Assembly (NCBI RefSeq): GCF_001612905.1
Contig: NZ_BDBI01000011.1
Coordinates: 124,001-188,000 of the forward strand
DNA from: Nocardia ignorata NBRC 108230
Lineage (GTDB): Bacteria; Actinomycetota; Actinomycetes; Mycobacteriales; Mycobacteriaceae
Length of the DNA: 64,000 nt
Direction: 5' to 3'
In this document: positions 15,835 to 24,861 of the stretch, piece after piece
Numbering within the stretch: the stretch's first letter is position 1
Layout of the letters: every line of letters begins with the position of its first letter
Translations under genes and position numbers: made by a program
Notes under the pieces: generated by a model
Told to the model about the DNA's origin: nothing
The model's input: the letters and a program-made list of their open reading frames with translations, nothing else
Databases searched by the model: none

Positions 15835-17853
15835 ATGGTTTCCTACATCGTGACGGGCGGTACCGGTTTTCTCGGTCGGCGAGTGGTACGTGAGCTGCTC
15901 GCCGCCGACCCGGCCGCGATCGTGCACGTGCTGGTGCGCGCCGAGTCGCTGGCCAAGTTCACCGCGCTCAACGCGCAGCATCCCGACGGCGATCGCGTGT
16001 TCGCCCTGGTCGGCGACCTGACCGCCGAGGGACTCGGCCTGGGCGACGAGCCGCCGCGCGCCGACCATGTGCTGCACCTCGGCGCGGTCTACGACATGAC
16101 CGCCGACGAGGAATCCGCCCACGCGGCCAATGTGAACGGCACCCGCGCGGTGATCGAGCTGGCCCGCAGGCTCGGTGCGGTCCTGCACCACGTGTCCTCG
16201 GTGGCGGTGGCGGGCGATCATCACGGCAAGTTCTTCGAGGAGGATTTCGACCTCGGCCAGAACCTCACCTCGCCCTATCACCGCACCAAGTTCGCGGCCG
16301 AGAAGCTGGTCCGCGAGGCCGGCGACGTGCGGTGGCGGGTGTATCGCCCCGCCATCGTCGTCGGTGATTCGCGTACCGGCGAGATGGACAAGATCGACGG
16401 CCCGTACTACTTCTTCCCGGCGATCGCGGCACTGTCGGACCTGCCCGCCGAACTGCCGCTGCCGCTGCCCGATCTGGGTGCCACCAATGTGGTTCCGGTC
16501 GACTACGTCGCCGAGGCGATGGTCCGCCTGGTGCGCCGCCCGGGGCTGGACGGGCGCACATTCCACCTGGTCAACCCGCAGCCGCAGCCGTTCGGCGAGA
16601 TCTACCGTGCGTTGGCGAGCGCGGCGGGCGGGCCGACCGGGATCGGGACCGTGCCGGGCAGTGCGTTCGCGCTGCGCGGGCTCGGTCAGGTGCCCGGCGC
16701 GCACGCGGTGCGCGACTTCCTGTTCGAGCAGGCGGGCATTCCCGCGGAGGTGGCGCCGCATGTCGGTTTCACCGCCGAGTTCGTCTCGGACTCCACGCGG
16801 GCGCTGCTGCCCGGGCTCGCGGTGCCCGCCTTCGAGACCTACGCCGCCCGGCTGTGGGACTTCTGGCGGGCCAACCTCGATCCGCAGCGTGGCCGTGTCG
16901 AGTCCGGGGCACATCCGCTCTCGGGCCGCACGGTGCTCATCACCGGCGCGTCGTCGGGCATCGGCCTGGCCACCGCGCATGCTGTCGCGCGTCGTGGCGC
17001 GGTGGTGCTGATGGTGGCGCGCGGCGTCGAAGATCTCACTGCCGCAGCGGAATCCATTCGGGCCGACGGTGGGTCGGCTTTCGCCTACCCGTGCGACATC
17101 ACCGATGCCACGGCCGTCGGCGCGCTGGTGCAGACGGTGCTCGCCGAGCACGGCCACGTCGACTACCTGGTGAACAACGCGGGCCGTTCGATCCGGCGCT
17201 CGGTGGCCAATTCGGTGGACCGCATGCACGATTTCGAGCGGACCATGGCGGTGAACTACTTCGGTGCGGTGCGGCTCATCCTCGCACTGCTGCCGTCGAT
17301 GCGCGAACGCCACTTCGGCCACATCGTGAACATCTCCTCGATCGCGGTGCAGACCAAGGTGCCGCGCTTCGCCGCGTACGCCGCGAGCAAGTCGGCGCTG
17401 GACAATTTCAGCGACATCGCCGCGGTCGAGAACCGTGACGCCGGAATCACTTTCACCTCCATCCGGATGCCGCTGGTGCGCACCCCCATGATCGCGCCGA
17501 CCGAGATCTACCGGGCGCTGCCGCTGCCGGATCCGGAGCGGGCGGCGGGGATCGTGGTCCGCGCCCTGCTCGAACGCCCCGACCGCATCGACACGCCTGT
17601 CGGCACGTTCTCGCAGGCGGTCGAGATGTTCCTGCCGTCGCTGAAACGGACCATCATGCACACCGGGTACCGCCTCTTCGGTGAATCGACCGCGTCGCAG
17701 GGCAAGCAGGAACCGGTCATCGCGGAACCCGCCGAGACAGCCGAGCCGTCGCGTGGACCCCTCACGGTCCTCGGCCCGGTCCTCGCCCCGCTGATGGTGG
17801 TTCCGAGTCCGGCCGCGCGGATGAGCCGGATGCTGCCCGGCGTCCACTGGTGA
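15835..17853 (+). CDS. Bidomain acyl-CoA reductase/short-chain dehydrogenase (AcrA1-type)
   Basis: The 672-residue protein joins two SDR units. The N-terminal half (1-350) is a male-sterility/fatty-acyl-CoA-reductase type domain with T-G-G-T-G-F-L-G (7-14) and Y-H-R-T-K. The C-terminal half (about 360-620) is a classical SDR with T-G-A-S-S-G-I-G, N-N-A-G and Y-A-A-S-K. The order matches mycobacterial AcrA1 (Rv3391) and related proteins, which are thought to reduce acyl-CoA to alcohol for wax or lipid synthesis. The final 50 residues are Pro- and Glu-rich. AGGAGG sits four bases before ATG 15835. The gene stands alone and ends at a strong hairpin, so it is probably not part of the glycan operon despite its position. 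Confidence 0.82.
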   Translation: MVSYIVTGGTGFLGRRVVRELLAADPAAIVHVLVRAESLAKFTALNAQHPDGDRVFALVGDLTAEGLGLGDEPPRADHVLHLGAVYDMTADEESAHAANVNGTRAVIELARRLGAVLHHVSSVAVAGDHHGKFFEEDFDLGQNLTSPYHRTKFAAEKLVREAGDVRWRVYRPAIVVGDSRTGEMDKIDGPYYFFPAIAALSDLPAELPLPLPDLGATNVVPVDYVAEAMVRLVRRPGLDGRTFHLVNPQPQPFGEIYRALASAAGGPTGIGTVPGSAFALRGLGQVPGAHAVRDFLFEQAGIPAEVAPHVGFTAEFVSDSTRALLPGLAVPAFETYAARLWDFWRANLDPQRGRVESGAHPLSGRTVLITGASSGIGLATAHAVARRGAVVLMVARGVEDLTAAAESIRADGGSAFAYPCDITDATAVGALVQTVLAEHGHVDYLVNNAGRSIRRSVANSVDRMHDFERTMAVNYFGAVRLILALLPSMRERHFGHIVNISSIAVQTKVPRFAAYAASKSALDNFSDIAAVENRDAGITFTSIRMPLVRTPMIAPTEIYRALPLPDPERAAGIVVRALLERPDRIDTPVGTFSQAVEMFLPSLKRTIMHTGYRLFGESTASQGKQEPVIAEPAETAEPSRGPLTVLGPVLAPLMVVPSPAARMSRMLPGVHW

Positions 17854-17860
17854 TCTGAGT

Positions 17861-17903
17861 CCCGGTCACGACACTCGCTGTGTCGGGGGGTGTCGTGACC
17901 GGG
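17861..17903 (+). terminator. Strong hairpin terminator after acyl-CoA reductase gene
   Basis: Fourteen bases, CCCGGTCACGACAC at 17861-17874, pair perfectly with GTGTCGTGACCGGG at 17890-17903 across a 15-base loop. It starts eight bases after the stop codon. There is no U-tract, as is usual for actinobacterial terminators. It could also stop transcription arriving from the convergent SDR gene at 17967. Confidence 0.8.
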
Positions 17904-17966
17904 TCGGGTCGGGTCGGCCATACATCCCGCGGCCTCGCCCGCGTGGTGTGAGGGCGGGATCGGTGA

Positions 17967-18845
17967 TCAGCGCAGCTGACGGCAGACCCACTCGGCCAGA
18001 GTCGTCGGCGTGGTGGTGAGCAGGGTTCGGGGGTCCTCCGGGATGTAGTTCGTGCTGAGACCCGCTGCCATTCCGGCGATTCCGTCGATCTGGCCGTCAC
18101 CGAGCCCCGCTGATCGCAGGGCGTTGCGGAACTCCCGGTCGGAGAGGTGGATCGGGGTGACGTCGCGCCCGAGTTGTGCGCCGAGGATCTCGGCCACGCG
18201 CGCGAAGGTGAGATCCTCGGGTCCGTGGACCGCCTGGACGACGCGGCCCGACCAGTCGTCGGACAGCAAGCGCACCGCGGCGACCTCGCCGATATCGCGC
18301 GGATCGACCCACGGCATGGCGTGGTCCAGTGGCCAGGGCGTGGACAGGGTGCCCGCCCGGATCTCGTCGAGTTGGGGCAGCAGGTTCGTGAAGAAGTATC
18401 CGCATCGCAGATGCAGCACGTCGGCACCGGTGGCGTCGAGTAGCTCCTCGGTGCGTGCGAGTCCGTCGATTTCTCCTGCGCCGGAACGTTTCTCGGCTCC
18501 CCCGCTGCTGAGGAACACCGTCTTCTCGATGCTGTTCTCGACTACGGCCCGCGCCGCGGAGGCACCCATCAGCGCGTAGCCGGCTACCGGATCACCGTCT
18601 ACCAGCGCGGGCGGGTCGACCCAGAACAACCGATCTGCCCCCTCGGTGGCCCGCACCACGGCGTCCGCGTCCCCCTGGTCGGCCTGTACCACGTCGACCA
18701 GTTTCCGAACGCCATCGTCGAGCCGCCCCGGGTGCCGCATCAGCACCCGCGGCCGAACTCCCGCCTGCACCAACAGCCGCACCACCCGCGACCCCACGTG
18801 TCCCGTGGGCGTGGTGACCACGATCCTCTTCGTTCGATTTCCCAT
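17967..18845 (-). CDS. NmrA/NAD(P)-binding SDR family protein
   Basis: The 292-residue protein is an atypical SDR of the NmrA/TMR type. It has the nucleotide-binding T-P-T-G-H-V-G-S-R near residue 12 and no clear YxxxK, as in NmrA-like redox sensors and quinone or azo reductases. Residues 75-80, F-W-V-D-P-P, are typical of this group. It could be an oxidoreductase or a redox sensor; the sequence does not decide. ATG 18845 has no Shine-Dalgarno, but TATCGT lies six bases upstream, which suggests a leaderless transcript. It is monocistronic between the terminator and a convergent-free 51-base gap to the acetyltransferase gene upstream. Confidence 0.78.
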   Translation of the reverse strand: MGNRTKRIVVTTPTGHVGSRVVRLLVQAGVRPRVLMRHPGRLDDGVRKLVDVVQADQGDADAVVRATEGADRLFWVDPPALVDGDPVAGYALMGASAARAVVENSIEKTVFLSSGGAEKRSGAGEIDGLARTEELLDATGADVLHLRCGYFFTNLLPQLDEIRAGTLSTPWPLDHAMPWVDPRDIGEVAAVRLLSDDWSGRVVQAVHGPEDLTFARVAEILGAQLGRDVTPIHLSDREFRNALRSAGLGDGQIDGIAGMAAGLSTNYIPEDPRTLLTTTPTTLAEWVCRQLR

Positions 18846-18851
18846 AACCGC

Positions 18852-18857
18852 ACGATA
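18852..18857 (-). promoter_or_regulatory. Likely -10 box for leaderless NmrA-like gene
   Basis: TATCGT on the minus strand ends six bases before the ATG at 18845, so transcription would begin at or next to the start codon. No -35 consensus is evident. Confidence 0.4.
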
Positions 18858-18896
18858 GAAGCCATCGCGGTCACTTTCCGTCCGCGAATGCCGGTG

Positions 18897-19475
18897 TCAC
18901 CACGTGCGCAGGACCGACGCCTTGGGACCGGCCACCAGGCTCCGCTCCGGCACGTCGTCACCGACCACCGCGCCGGCCGCGATCACCGAGTCGCGTCCGA
19001 TACTGACGCCGGGCAGAATTGTCGCCCCGGCGCCGATCCAGACATTGTCGGCTACATCGATCGGTGCGCCGGTGAGAAACCGGCGCCGTTCCTCGGGGTC
19101 GACCGGGTGTCCCATGGTGATGAAGGTGGCCTTGGGGCCGATCATCACGCCGGAGCCCAGCCGGATCCCCGCGTAGTCGAGGAACGTGCACCCCTGGTTG
19201 ACGAAGACCCGTTCCCCGATGTCGAGACCGAGTCCGTGGTCGGTGTAGAAGGGCGGGTAGATCGTGAGCTTCGGGGGCAGCGGACGCCCGAGGATCTGCT
19301 CGAGCAGTTCCGCCTTTCCCGCTTCGTCGTCGAAGGGCAGTGCGTTGAGCCTCGACGTCATCGCGGTGACCGCGAGCACCCGCTCGTGCATGGCCCGGAA
19401 CTCCTCGCCCAGCACCCGCTCGCCCCGGTCCAGCAGCTCGGGATCGTGGATCAGCATCATGTTCTCGCTCGCCAT
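18897..19475 (-). CDS. Sugar O-acetyltransferase (LacA/Maa hexapeptide family)
   Basis: The 192-residue protein has the N-terminal Maa-type acetyltransferase segment (about 15-65) and then the left-handed beta-helix repeats, visible as V-F-V-N-Q-G-C, I-R-L-G-S-G-V-M-I-G and V-W-I-G-A-G-A-T-I-L-P-G-V-S-I-G. The catalytic histidine is in T-M-G-H-P-V-D. Relatives use acetyl-CoA to acetylate galactosides, maltose or other sugars in the cytoplasm, often with loose specificity. Length is normal for the family. It is flanked by the NmrA-like SDR and a cutinase on the same strand with gaps of about 45-50 bases, and no functional link to them is obvious. Confidence 0.88.
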   Translation of the reverse strand: MASENMMLIHDPELLDRGERVLGEEFRAMHERVLAVTAMTSRLNALPFDDEAGKAELLEQILGRPLPPKLTIYPPFYTDHGLGLDIGERVFVNQGCTFLDYAGIRLGSGVMIGPKATFITMGHPVDPEERRRFLTGAPIDVADNVWIGAGATILPGVSIGRDSVIAAGAVVGDDVPERSLVAGPKASVLRTW

Positions 19476-19518
19476 CTCCCGATTCTGGACTACCGGTCGC
19501 CGACCCCGGCGGGCGACT

Positions 19519-20181
19519 TCACAGCCGGGCGTTCACCTGTCCCGCCGCATCGGCGAAGGCCCATTCGTAGGTGCCGTGGGCGGCGGGGAAGATGCCGCCC
19601 GCACACACCGGATCGCCTGCGGCACAGTAGTTCTGCGTGCGATCCGCGTACCACGGGTGGACCGTTGCGCCGACGAGGCGGAGTGGGTCGCCGAACAGCA
19701 GCACCGCGAGGACACGGTGGGACAGCTCGGGCGGGAGAGTCCACATCCCCGGAAGTACCAGTGCGGCAGGAGAACCCAGCACACCGTGGGTGACCACCGC
19801 ACCCTGCGAATAGCCGACCAGAATGTAACGCTGGTCCGGGCAGGCGGCCGAGCGGGCGACGAGATGGCCTGTCATGGCGCGGGTTCCGTCGCTCACCGAG
19901 GACGGCACCAGTAGATCTGCGGGGTATTCCACGCGATGCGCACTGGTGTCCACCGCCAGATGCTCGCGCAGGACCGCGTAGAGCGGGTCCCCGACGGCGG
20001 CCCCTAGATATCCGGGCTCTGTTGTGCCACGGGCGATTACGACGTCCACTGCGGCACAACCCTGTGCCCACGCCGTAGGTCCGGGCGTTATCGCCGAACC
20101 GATTCCCGTGGCGAGAAGCAACACCGACAGCATTGTCGCTGTGCGCTTCCAACCGATACGCATTACCTTCCGATAGGCCAT
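19519..20181 (-). CDS. Secreted cutinase-family esterase
   Basis: The 220-residue protein begins with a signal peptide (basic region, hydrophobic stretch, A-W-A-Q as likely cleavage site). It carries the cutinase fold signatures: C-A-A-V-D-V-V-I-A-R-G-T-T-E-P at the mature N-terminus, the nucleophile in V-G-Y-S-Q-G-A, the aspartate in C-A-A-G-D-P-V-C and the histidine in A-A-H-G-T-Y-E-W. Cysteine pairs are kept. It should hydrolyse extracellular esters such as lipids or cutin-like polymers, as do mycobacterial Culp proteins. I prefer ATG 20181, which has AGGTGG five bases upstream; GTG 20190 and ATG 20163 are alternatives that keep the signal. Confidence 0.87.
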   Translation of the reverse strand: MAYRKVMRIGWKRTATMLSVLLLATGIGSAITPGPTAWAQGCAAVDVVIARGTTEPGYLGAAVGDPLYAVLREHLAVDTSAHRVEYPADLLVPSSVSDGTRAMTGHLVARSAACPDQRYILVGYSQGAVVTHGVLGSPAALVLPGMWTLPPELSHRVLAVLLFGDPLRLVGATVHPWYADRTQNYCAAGDPVCAGGIFPAAHGTYEWAFADAAGQVNARL

Positions 20182-20365
20182 GGGGACCACCTGCTCACGC
20201 CGTTGTGAGGATTAGAGAACCGAGCAGTTACCGCCTGCCGCAACGGCATTCGGGGTGCTCAGAGGTGGAATACCCGGTCATCGGCATCGGCACGGCATGC
20301 GTTGCGCATCCCTTGCGCCACGGTTGCGTCTCGGATCGCCTGCGGCACAGGGCCGCCCGAGGGAT

Positions 20366-20578
20366 TTACTTCTTCTTGGACTTCTTTTTGTACTTCGGCT
20401 TGTCGTTGTCGGGTTCCCACTCGTAGCCGGGGGTGTTCTTCTCGCAGTAGGAGTCGGCCACGTGCACATCGCCGAGGTCGCGTTCGCACCAGCGTGACTT
20501 GCCGCAGGAGGTGGCGCCGAGGGACGCCAGCACGGCGAGGGCGAGCACGGCGGCGCCCGCGCGGATCCGGACCTTCAT
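20366..20578 (-). CDS. Small lipoprotein, lysine-rich C-terminus
   Basis: This 70-residue open frame begins M-K-V-R-I-R-A-G and has a hydrophobic stretch ending in the lipobox G-A-T-S-C (Cys25). The mature part of about 45 residues has two further cysteines and ends in a run of lysines broken by serine (K-P-K-Y-K-K-K-S-K-K-K). It is probably a surface lipoprotein. The basic tail could bind an anionic envelope polymer or DNA, but I do not recognise a family. Start at ATG 20578 is supported by an AAAGG-like Shine-Dalgarno; upstream in-frame sequence is not signal-like. It diverges from the KstD-like gene. Confidence 0.6.
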   Translation of the reverse strand: MKVRIRAGAAVLALAVLASLGATSCGKSRWCERDLGDVHVADSYCEKNTPGYEWEPDNDKPKYKKKSKKK

Positions 20579-20658
20579 GGTTTCTCGAGCCTTTCTTCGG
20601 TGAACATCGCTGGTCAGGTGAATTCCAGGACTCCCCCCGGTCACCGTCGCAGCAATGC

Positions 20659-20664
20659 TAGCTT
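20659..20664 (+). promoter_or_regulatory. Likely -10 box for leaderless KstD-like gene
   Basis: TAGCTT lies six bases before ATG 20671 and no Shine-Dalgarno precedes the start. This is the spacing expected for a transcript that begins at the start codon. Confidence 0.4.
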
Positions 20665-20670
20665 TCCTAC

Positions 20671-22362
20671 ATGTCTAGCGCAGCACCCCAGCCCACCGAT
20701 GATTTCTCCCCCGACGCGATCGTGGTCGGCTCCGGGCTCGCGGGCCTGGTCGCCACCCACGAGCTGGTGCTGGCCGGACGCAGGGTGCTCGTGGTCGATC
20801 AGGAGAACCGCGCCAATCTGGGTGGGCAGGCGTTCTGGTCGCTGGGTGGGCTGTTCCTGGTCGACACCCCCGAGCAGCGCCGCCTCGGCATCAAGGATTC
20901 CTACGACCTCGCCCTGCAGGACTGGATGGGGTCGGCCGGTTTCGATCGCCTCGACGGCGAGGACAGCATGGCTGTGGAGTGGGCACGCGCCTACGTTCGC
21001 TTCGCGACCGACGAGAAGCGGGACTACCTGCACGCCTTGGGTTTACGCATCACACCGATCGTCGGCTGGGCCGAACGCGGCGGCTCCCTCGCCGACGGCC
21101 ACGGCAATTCGGTCCCCCGTTTCCACCTCACCTGGGGCACCGGTCCGGAGGTCCTGCGGGTGTTCCTCGAGCCCGTGCTGGCCGGTGAGGCCAAGGGCCT
21201 GGTGCGGTTCGCGTTCCGCCACCGGGTCGACGAACTGGTGGTCACCGACGGCGCGGTCACCGGTGTGCGCGGCAGCGTGCTCGCGCCGAGCGATACCGAG
21301 CGTGGTGTCGCCTCGAACCGGGACGTGGTCGGCGACTTCGACTTCCAGGCGCCTGCGGTGCTGGTGAGCACGGGCGGCATCGGGCACGCGCACGACATCA
21401 TCCGGCGCAACTGGCCGACCGAGCGCCTCGGCCCGTGCCCGGAGACGATGATCTCGGGCGTACCGGCCTACGTCGACGGGCGGATGCTCGGCATCTCCGA
21501 GAGCGCGGGCGCGGCGCTGGTGAACCGTGATCGCATGTGGCACTACACCGAGGGCATCAACAACTGGGATCCGGTGTGGCCCGATCACGCCATCCGCATC
21601 CTGCCCGGTCCGTCGCCGCTGTGGTTCGACGCGAACGGCCGACGCATGCCCGCACCGTGCTTCCCCGGCTTCGACACCAATGCCACGATGCGCCAGATCC
21701 TGTCGACCGGCTACGACTACTCCTGGTTCGTGCTGAACCAGACCATCATCGAGAAGGAGTTCGCCCTCTCCGGCTCGGAGCAGAACCCCGACATCACCGG
21801 CAAGGACTGGAAGCTCACGCTGCGCAGCCGCCTCGCCAAGGGCGCACCGGGTCCGGTCGAGGCGTTCAAGCAGCACGGTGTGGACTTCGTGGTCGCCGAC
21901 TCGCTCCCCGCCCTGGTGGACGGCATGAACGAGATCGCGCGCGGACCGAAGCTCGATGCCGCCGAACTGGAACGGCAGATCGTCGCACGCGATCGCGAGG
22001 TGACCAACCCCTTCACCAAGGACGCGCAGATCGCGGCGATCACCGCCGCCCGCAAGTACATCGGTGACAAGTTGCAGCGGGTGGTCACCCCGCATCGCAT
22101 CCTGGATCCGGCCCACGGCCCGCTCATCGCGGTGCGGCTCAATGTGCTGACCCGTAAGACGTTGGGCGGCTTGCAGACCGACCTCGACTCGCAGGTGCTG
22201 CGCCCGGACGGTTCGGTGTTCGACGGCCTGTACGCCGCCGGTGAGGTCGCCGGGTTCGGCGGCGGCGGTGTGCACGGGTACAACGCGCTCGAGGGCACGT
22301 TCCTCGGCGGCTGCATCTTCTCCGGCCGCGCCGCGGGCCGGGCGATGGCGCGCCGGGGTTAG
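20671..22362 (+). CDS. FAD-binding dehydrogenase, KstD-like (Rv0785 type)
   Basis: The 563-residue flavoprotein has an N-terminal FAD site, D-A-I-V-V-G-S-G-L-A-G-L at about 15-26, followed by the acidic V-V-D-Q-E end of the ADP-binding fold. The C-terminal FAD-contact region is G-L-Y-A-A-G-E-V-A-G-F-G-G-G-G. It belongs with 3-ketosteroid dehydrogenase and fumarate-reductase-like proteins. Overall order and length agree with mycobacterial Rv0785, a conserved FAD-binding dehydrogenase of unknown substrate. A steroid role is possible but not supported by neighbours, as no other steroid gene is present. Its stop codon directly abuts the stop of the convergent IclR gene. Confidence 0.82.
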   Translation: MSSAAPQPTDDFSPDAIVVGSGLAGLVATHELVLAGRRVLVVDQENRANLGGQAFWSLGGLFLVDTPEQRRLGIKDSYDLALQDWMGSAGFDRLDGEDSMAVEWARAYVRFATDEKRDYLHALGLRITPIVGWAERGGSLADGHGNSVPRFHLTWGTGPEVLRVFLEPVLAGEAKGLVRFAFRHRVDELVVTDGAVTGVRGSVLAPSDTERGVASNRDVVGDFDFQAPAVLVSTGGIGHAHDIIRRNWPTERLGPCPETMISGVPAYVDGRMLGISESAGAALVNRDRMWHYTEGINNWDPVWPDHAIRILPGPSPLWFDANGRRMPAPCFPGFDTNATMRQILSTGYDYSWFVLNQTIIEKEFALSGSEQNPDITGKDWKLTLRSRLAKGAPGPVEAFKQHGVDFVVADSLPALVDGMNEIARGPKLDAAELERQIVARDREVTNPFTKDAQIAAITAARKYIGDKLQRVVTPHRILDPAHGPLIAVRLNVLTRKTLGGLQTDLDSQVLRPDGSVFDGLYAAGEVAGFGGGGVHGYNALEGTFLGGCIFSGRAAGRAMARRG

Positions 22363-23193
22363 TCAGCCGCGTCCGTGCCGGGGTGTCAGCGCGCGCGATG
22401 CCTCGTTGGCGACCTCGGCGAGGGCGCGCGCCAGCCGGGCGGTGTCGAGCGCGGCGCGGTCGCCGTTCACGGTGCCCGACAACGAGATCGCGGCTACCGC
22501 CACCCCTCGGCCACGGATCGGCACCGCGACACAGCCCACGCCGGGCAGCGATTCCTCGGTGTCGACGGCGACGCCCTGACGGTGCCGGATGCGGGCCAGT
22601 TCTCGGTGCAGTTCCACCCGGTCGATGATGGTGCGGGCCGTGCGGGCGACGGTGTTGCCGCGCAGCGAAGCCTCGGCGATGCCGGGTTCGAGCGTGGCCA
22701 GCAGCGCTTTGCCGAGGGCCGTGCAGTGGGCAGGTAACCGGCCGCCGATGCGGGTGGGGATCGCCACCTGCCCGCGCCTGCCCGCGCGATCCAGGAACAG
22801 CACCTCGCGGCCGTCGAGCACGGCGAGGTGCCCGACCAGGCCGGTGCGCTGGCTGAGGTCGTAGAGCAGCGGGCCGACCACTTCACGTAGTTCGTTGTGT
22901 TCGGCGGCGAGTCCGCCGAGTTCGAGCACCCGCAGCCCGAGCCGGTAACCGCCGGGAGTGTGTGCGAGCCAACGCAATCGGATCATCTGATCGAGGATGC
23001 GATGCACCGTGGATCTGGGCAGGCCGGTGCGTTCGGCCAGGCCGAGCAGGGTGAGGGTCGGGGTGGTCGCGTCGAAGGCGTCGAGGATGAGTGTCATCCG
23101 CTCGATCATCGACGTGGGCGGTGTCCCGGCCGAGCGGGCCGATCCGGTCCACAGTTCCTCCGGCGCCGGTTCGGTCACGATGTCGACCGTCAT
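22363..23193 (-). CDS. IclR family transcriptional regulator
   Basis: The 276-residue protein has an N-terminal winged helix (about 30-90), with L-A-E-R-T-G-L-P-R-S-T-V-H-R-I-L as the recognition region, and a C-terminal IclR effector domain (about 105-270) with L-P-A-H-C-T-A-L-G-K-A-L-L-A. Such regulators commonly control aromatic, steroid or sugar-acid catabolism. GGAGG stands eight bases before ATG 23193, which rules out the longer frame upstream. It is convergent with the KstD-like gene, the only catabolic candidate nearby, so control of that gene is possible but not shown. Confidence 0.9.
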   Translation of the reverse strand: MTVDIVTEPAPEELWTGSARSAGTPPTSMIERMTLILDAFDATTPTLTLLGLAERTGLPRSTVHRILDQMIRLRWLAHTPGGYRLGLRVLELGGLAAEHNELREVVGPLLYDLSQRTGLVGHLAVLDGREVLFLDRAGRRGQVAIPTRIGGRLPAHCTALGKALLATLEPGIAEASLRGNTVARTARTIIDRVELHRELARIRHRQGVAVDTEESLPGVGCVAVPIRGRGVAVAAISLSGTVNGDRAALDTARLARALAEVANEASRALTPRHGRG

Positions 23194-23293
23194 AGATCCA
23201 ACCTCCACAGTGTGTAGCGAATACAGCCTAGAGCTGTCCGTGCCGCCGACGCACCATTTCGCTGGACCGAGCGGTACACACCGACCGAATTCG

Positions 23294-24211
23294 CTAGCGG
23301 CGGGCCTCTTCGAGGCGGGCGGCGCGCTCGACGAGGAGCTCGGCGGGGCCGGTCGGTGGGCTGCTACGCCGCCAGATGGCCCGGAACTTGCGGGTGAGGC
23401 GGGTGGCATCGGTCGAGGACACCTCGACCAGGGCGCCGGTGGCCAGATCGGGTGCGGCGATCAGGCGGCTCAGCACCGCCGGGGCCATCCCGGTTCGCGC
23501 GGCGGCGACGATGGCCGCGGCCGAGCCGAGTTCGGCGGCCGGGCCCGCCGGTGCGCCCTCGCTGCTGAGCAGGTCCCAGACGGTGTCGCGGGTGCCGGAG
23601 CCGGGTTCACGCCAGAGCAGGGCCGTGTGGGCGAGCTCGGCGAGCGTCACGGGGGCCTTCCGGCGCGCCCACGGGTGGTCCCACGCCACGACGACGACCA
23701 GTTCGTCGGAGCCGAGCACCCGGCTGCCGAGCCCGGCCGGCGGGTGTGGACCCTCGACGAAACCCACATCGGCGGCGCCGTCGCGGACCAGGGCGGCGAC
23801 CTGGGTGGAATTCTCGACGTCCAGGGCGACGATCACCTCGGGATGGTCGGTGCGCAAGGCCGCCAGCCAATGCGGAATGCGATGATCGGCAATGGTTTTC
23901 GATGCGGCGATCCGCAGGCGCGTGGCCTGGGCGGCACGCAGCCGGTCGATGTCGTCGACGAGGTCGCGCACGGCCGCGAGCACCGGCCGCGCGTGCTCGA
24001 CGACGGCGCGGCCCGCGTCGGTGAGTTCGGATCCGGTCGGCCCGCGGTCGAGCAGTTTGACCCGCATTCGGCGTTCCAGGGCACTGATGCGCATGCTCGC
24101 GGCGGGCTGGGTGATGCCGTGCCGGCGCGCGGCGGCGCCGAGACTACCCAGCTCGGCGACCGACACCAGCAGATCGAGGACGTCGAGGTCGGGGGTTCCC
24201 GGTGGCAGCAT
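23294..24211 (-). CDS. LysR family transcriptional regulator
   Basis: The 305-residue protein has the LysR helix-turn-helix at residues 10-70 (S-L-G-A-A-A-R-R-H-G-I-T-Q-P-A-A-S) and the periplasmic-binding-like effector domain after residue 90. It is the last gene of an operon with the YeiH-type transporter and a YdcF-like gene; its ATG overlaps the YdcF stop by one base. In enterobacteria the YeiH gene lies next to the LysR regulator YeiE, so regulation of this transporter is a reasonable inference. A perfect inverted repeat at 25913-25929, at the head of the operon, is a candidate binding site. Confidence 0.88.
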   Translation of the reverse strand: MLPPGTPDLDVLDLLVSVAELGSLGAAARRHGITQPAASMRISALERRMRVKLLDRGPTGSELTDAGRAVVEHARPVLAAVRDLVDDIDRLRAAQATRLRIAASKTIADHRIPHWLAALRTDHPEVIVALDVENSTQVAALVRDGAADVGFVEGPHPPAGLGSRVLGSDELVVVVAWDHPWARRKAPVTLAELAHTALLWREPGSGTRDTVWDLLSSEGAPAGPAAELGSAAAIVAAARTGMAPAVLSRLIAAPDLATGALVEVSSTDATRLTRKFRAIWRRSSPPTGPAELLVERAARLEEARR

Positions 24212-24861
24212 CACGCACCGGTCGCGGGTGTGCGGCGCAGGCGCTTCGCGACCCCGTAGAGCGCGATCACCGGTTTGAGCGGCATCCACTCCCCGAATCG
24301 GTAGTCGCGCCCGCGCACCAGGCGGGTAGCGAGCTCGGGGCTCTGCTCCGCGAGGTAGCGGCGTGCGACGGCGGCGTGCGTCGGCAGGGAGACGATCTTG
24401 ATCCGATCGACGTCCTTCAGGAACGGGAGGGCGAAGGCGATGTTCTCCCAGGTGGATCGGCTGTTCTCCTCGAGCACCAGCTCACCGGTGTACCCGCGTT
24501 CGCGCGCGTAGCGGGCCAGCAGCGATGCCTCGGTGTCGGGCCCCGCGCAGGCACCGCCGCACAGGACCAGCCGCGATTCGCTCGCCCCTGGGTCGAGGGA
24601 ACGCAGACCCGCGCGCACTCGCCATCGGTTCATGGCGTTGGCGCTGCGACCGGCATTGCGGTATCCGAGCACGACCACCGCCTCCGATCCGCCGGTGTCG
24701 GGGCGCGTCTCGGTTCGGGACGCACGCCGGTTCACCCACTCGCCCCACAGCATGGCGCCGAGGGCGGCGGCGGCGATCCGGCTTCGTGTGCGCACCTCTC
24801 CAGCAAACCACGATGATCTCCGCCGGGCGCCGAATACGCACCTGACCTCGGGATTCAGCAC
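24211..24861 (-). CDS. YdcF/ElyC-like DUF218 protein
   Basis: The 216-residue protein contains the DUF218 core: V-V-L-G-Y-R-N at about 62-68, L-V-L-C-G-G-A near 98 and E-E-N-S-R-S-T-W-E-N at about 131-140. A weakly hydrophobic N-terminal segment may anchor it. Relatives such as ElyC/SanA/YdcF are linked to envelope polysaccharide or undecaprenyl-phosphate metabolism, or bind SAM, and the biochemical role is unsettled. GTG 24861 overlaps the transporter stop by seven bases; GTG 24795 would give a shorter form with the hydrophobic segment at the very N-terminus. Confidence 0.72.
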   Translation of the reverse strand: MLNPEVRCVFGARRRSSWFAGEVRTRSRIAAAALGAMLWGEWVNRRASRTETRPDTGGSEAVVVLGYRNAGRSANAMNRWRVRAGLRSLDPGASESRLVLCGGACAGPDTEASLLARYARERGYTGELVLEENSRSTWENIAFALPFLKDVDRIKIVSLPTHAAVARRYLAEQSPELATRLVRGRDYRFGEWMPLKPVIALYGVAKRLRRTPATGA

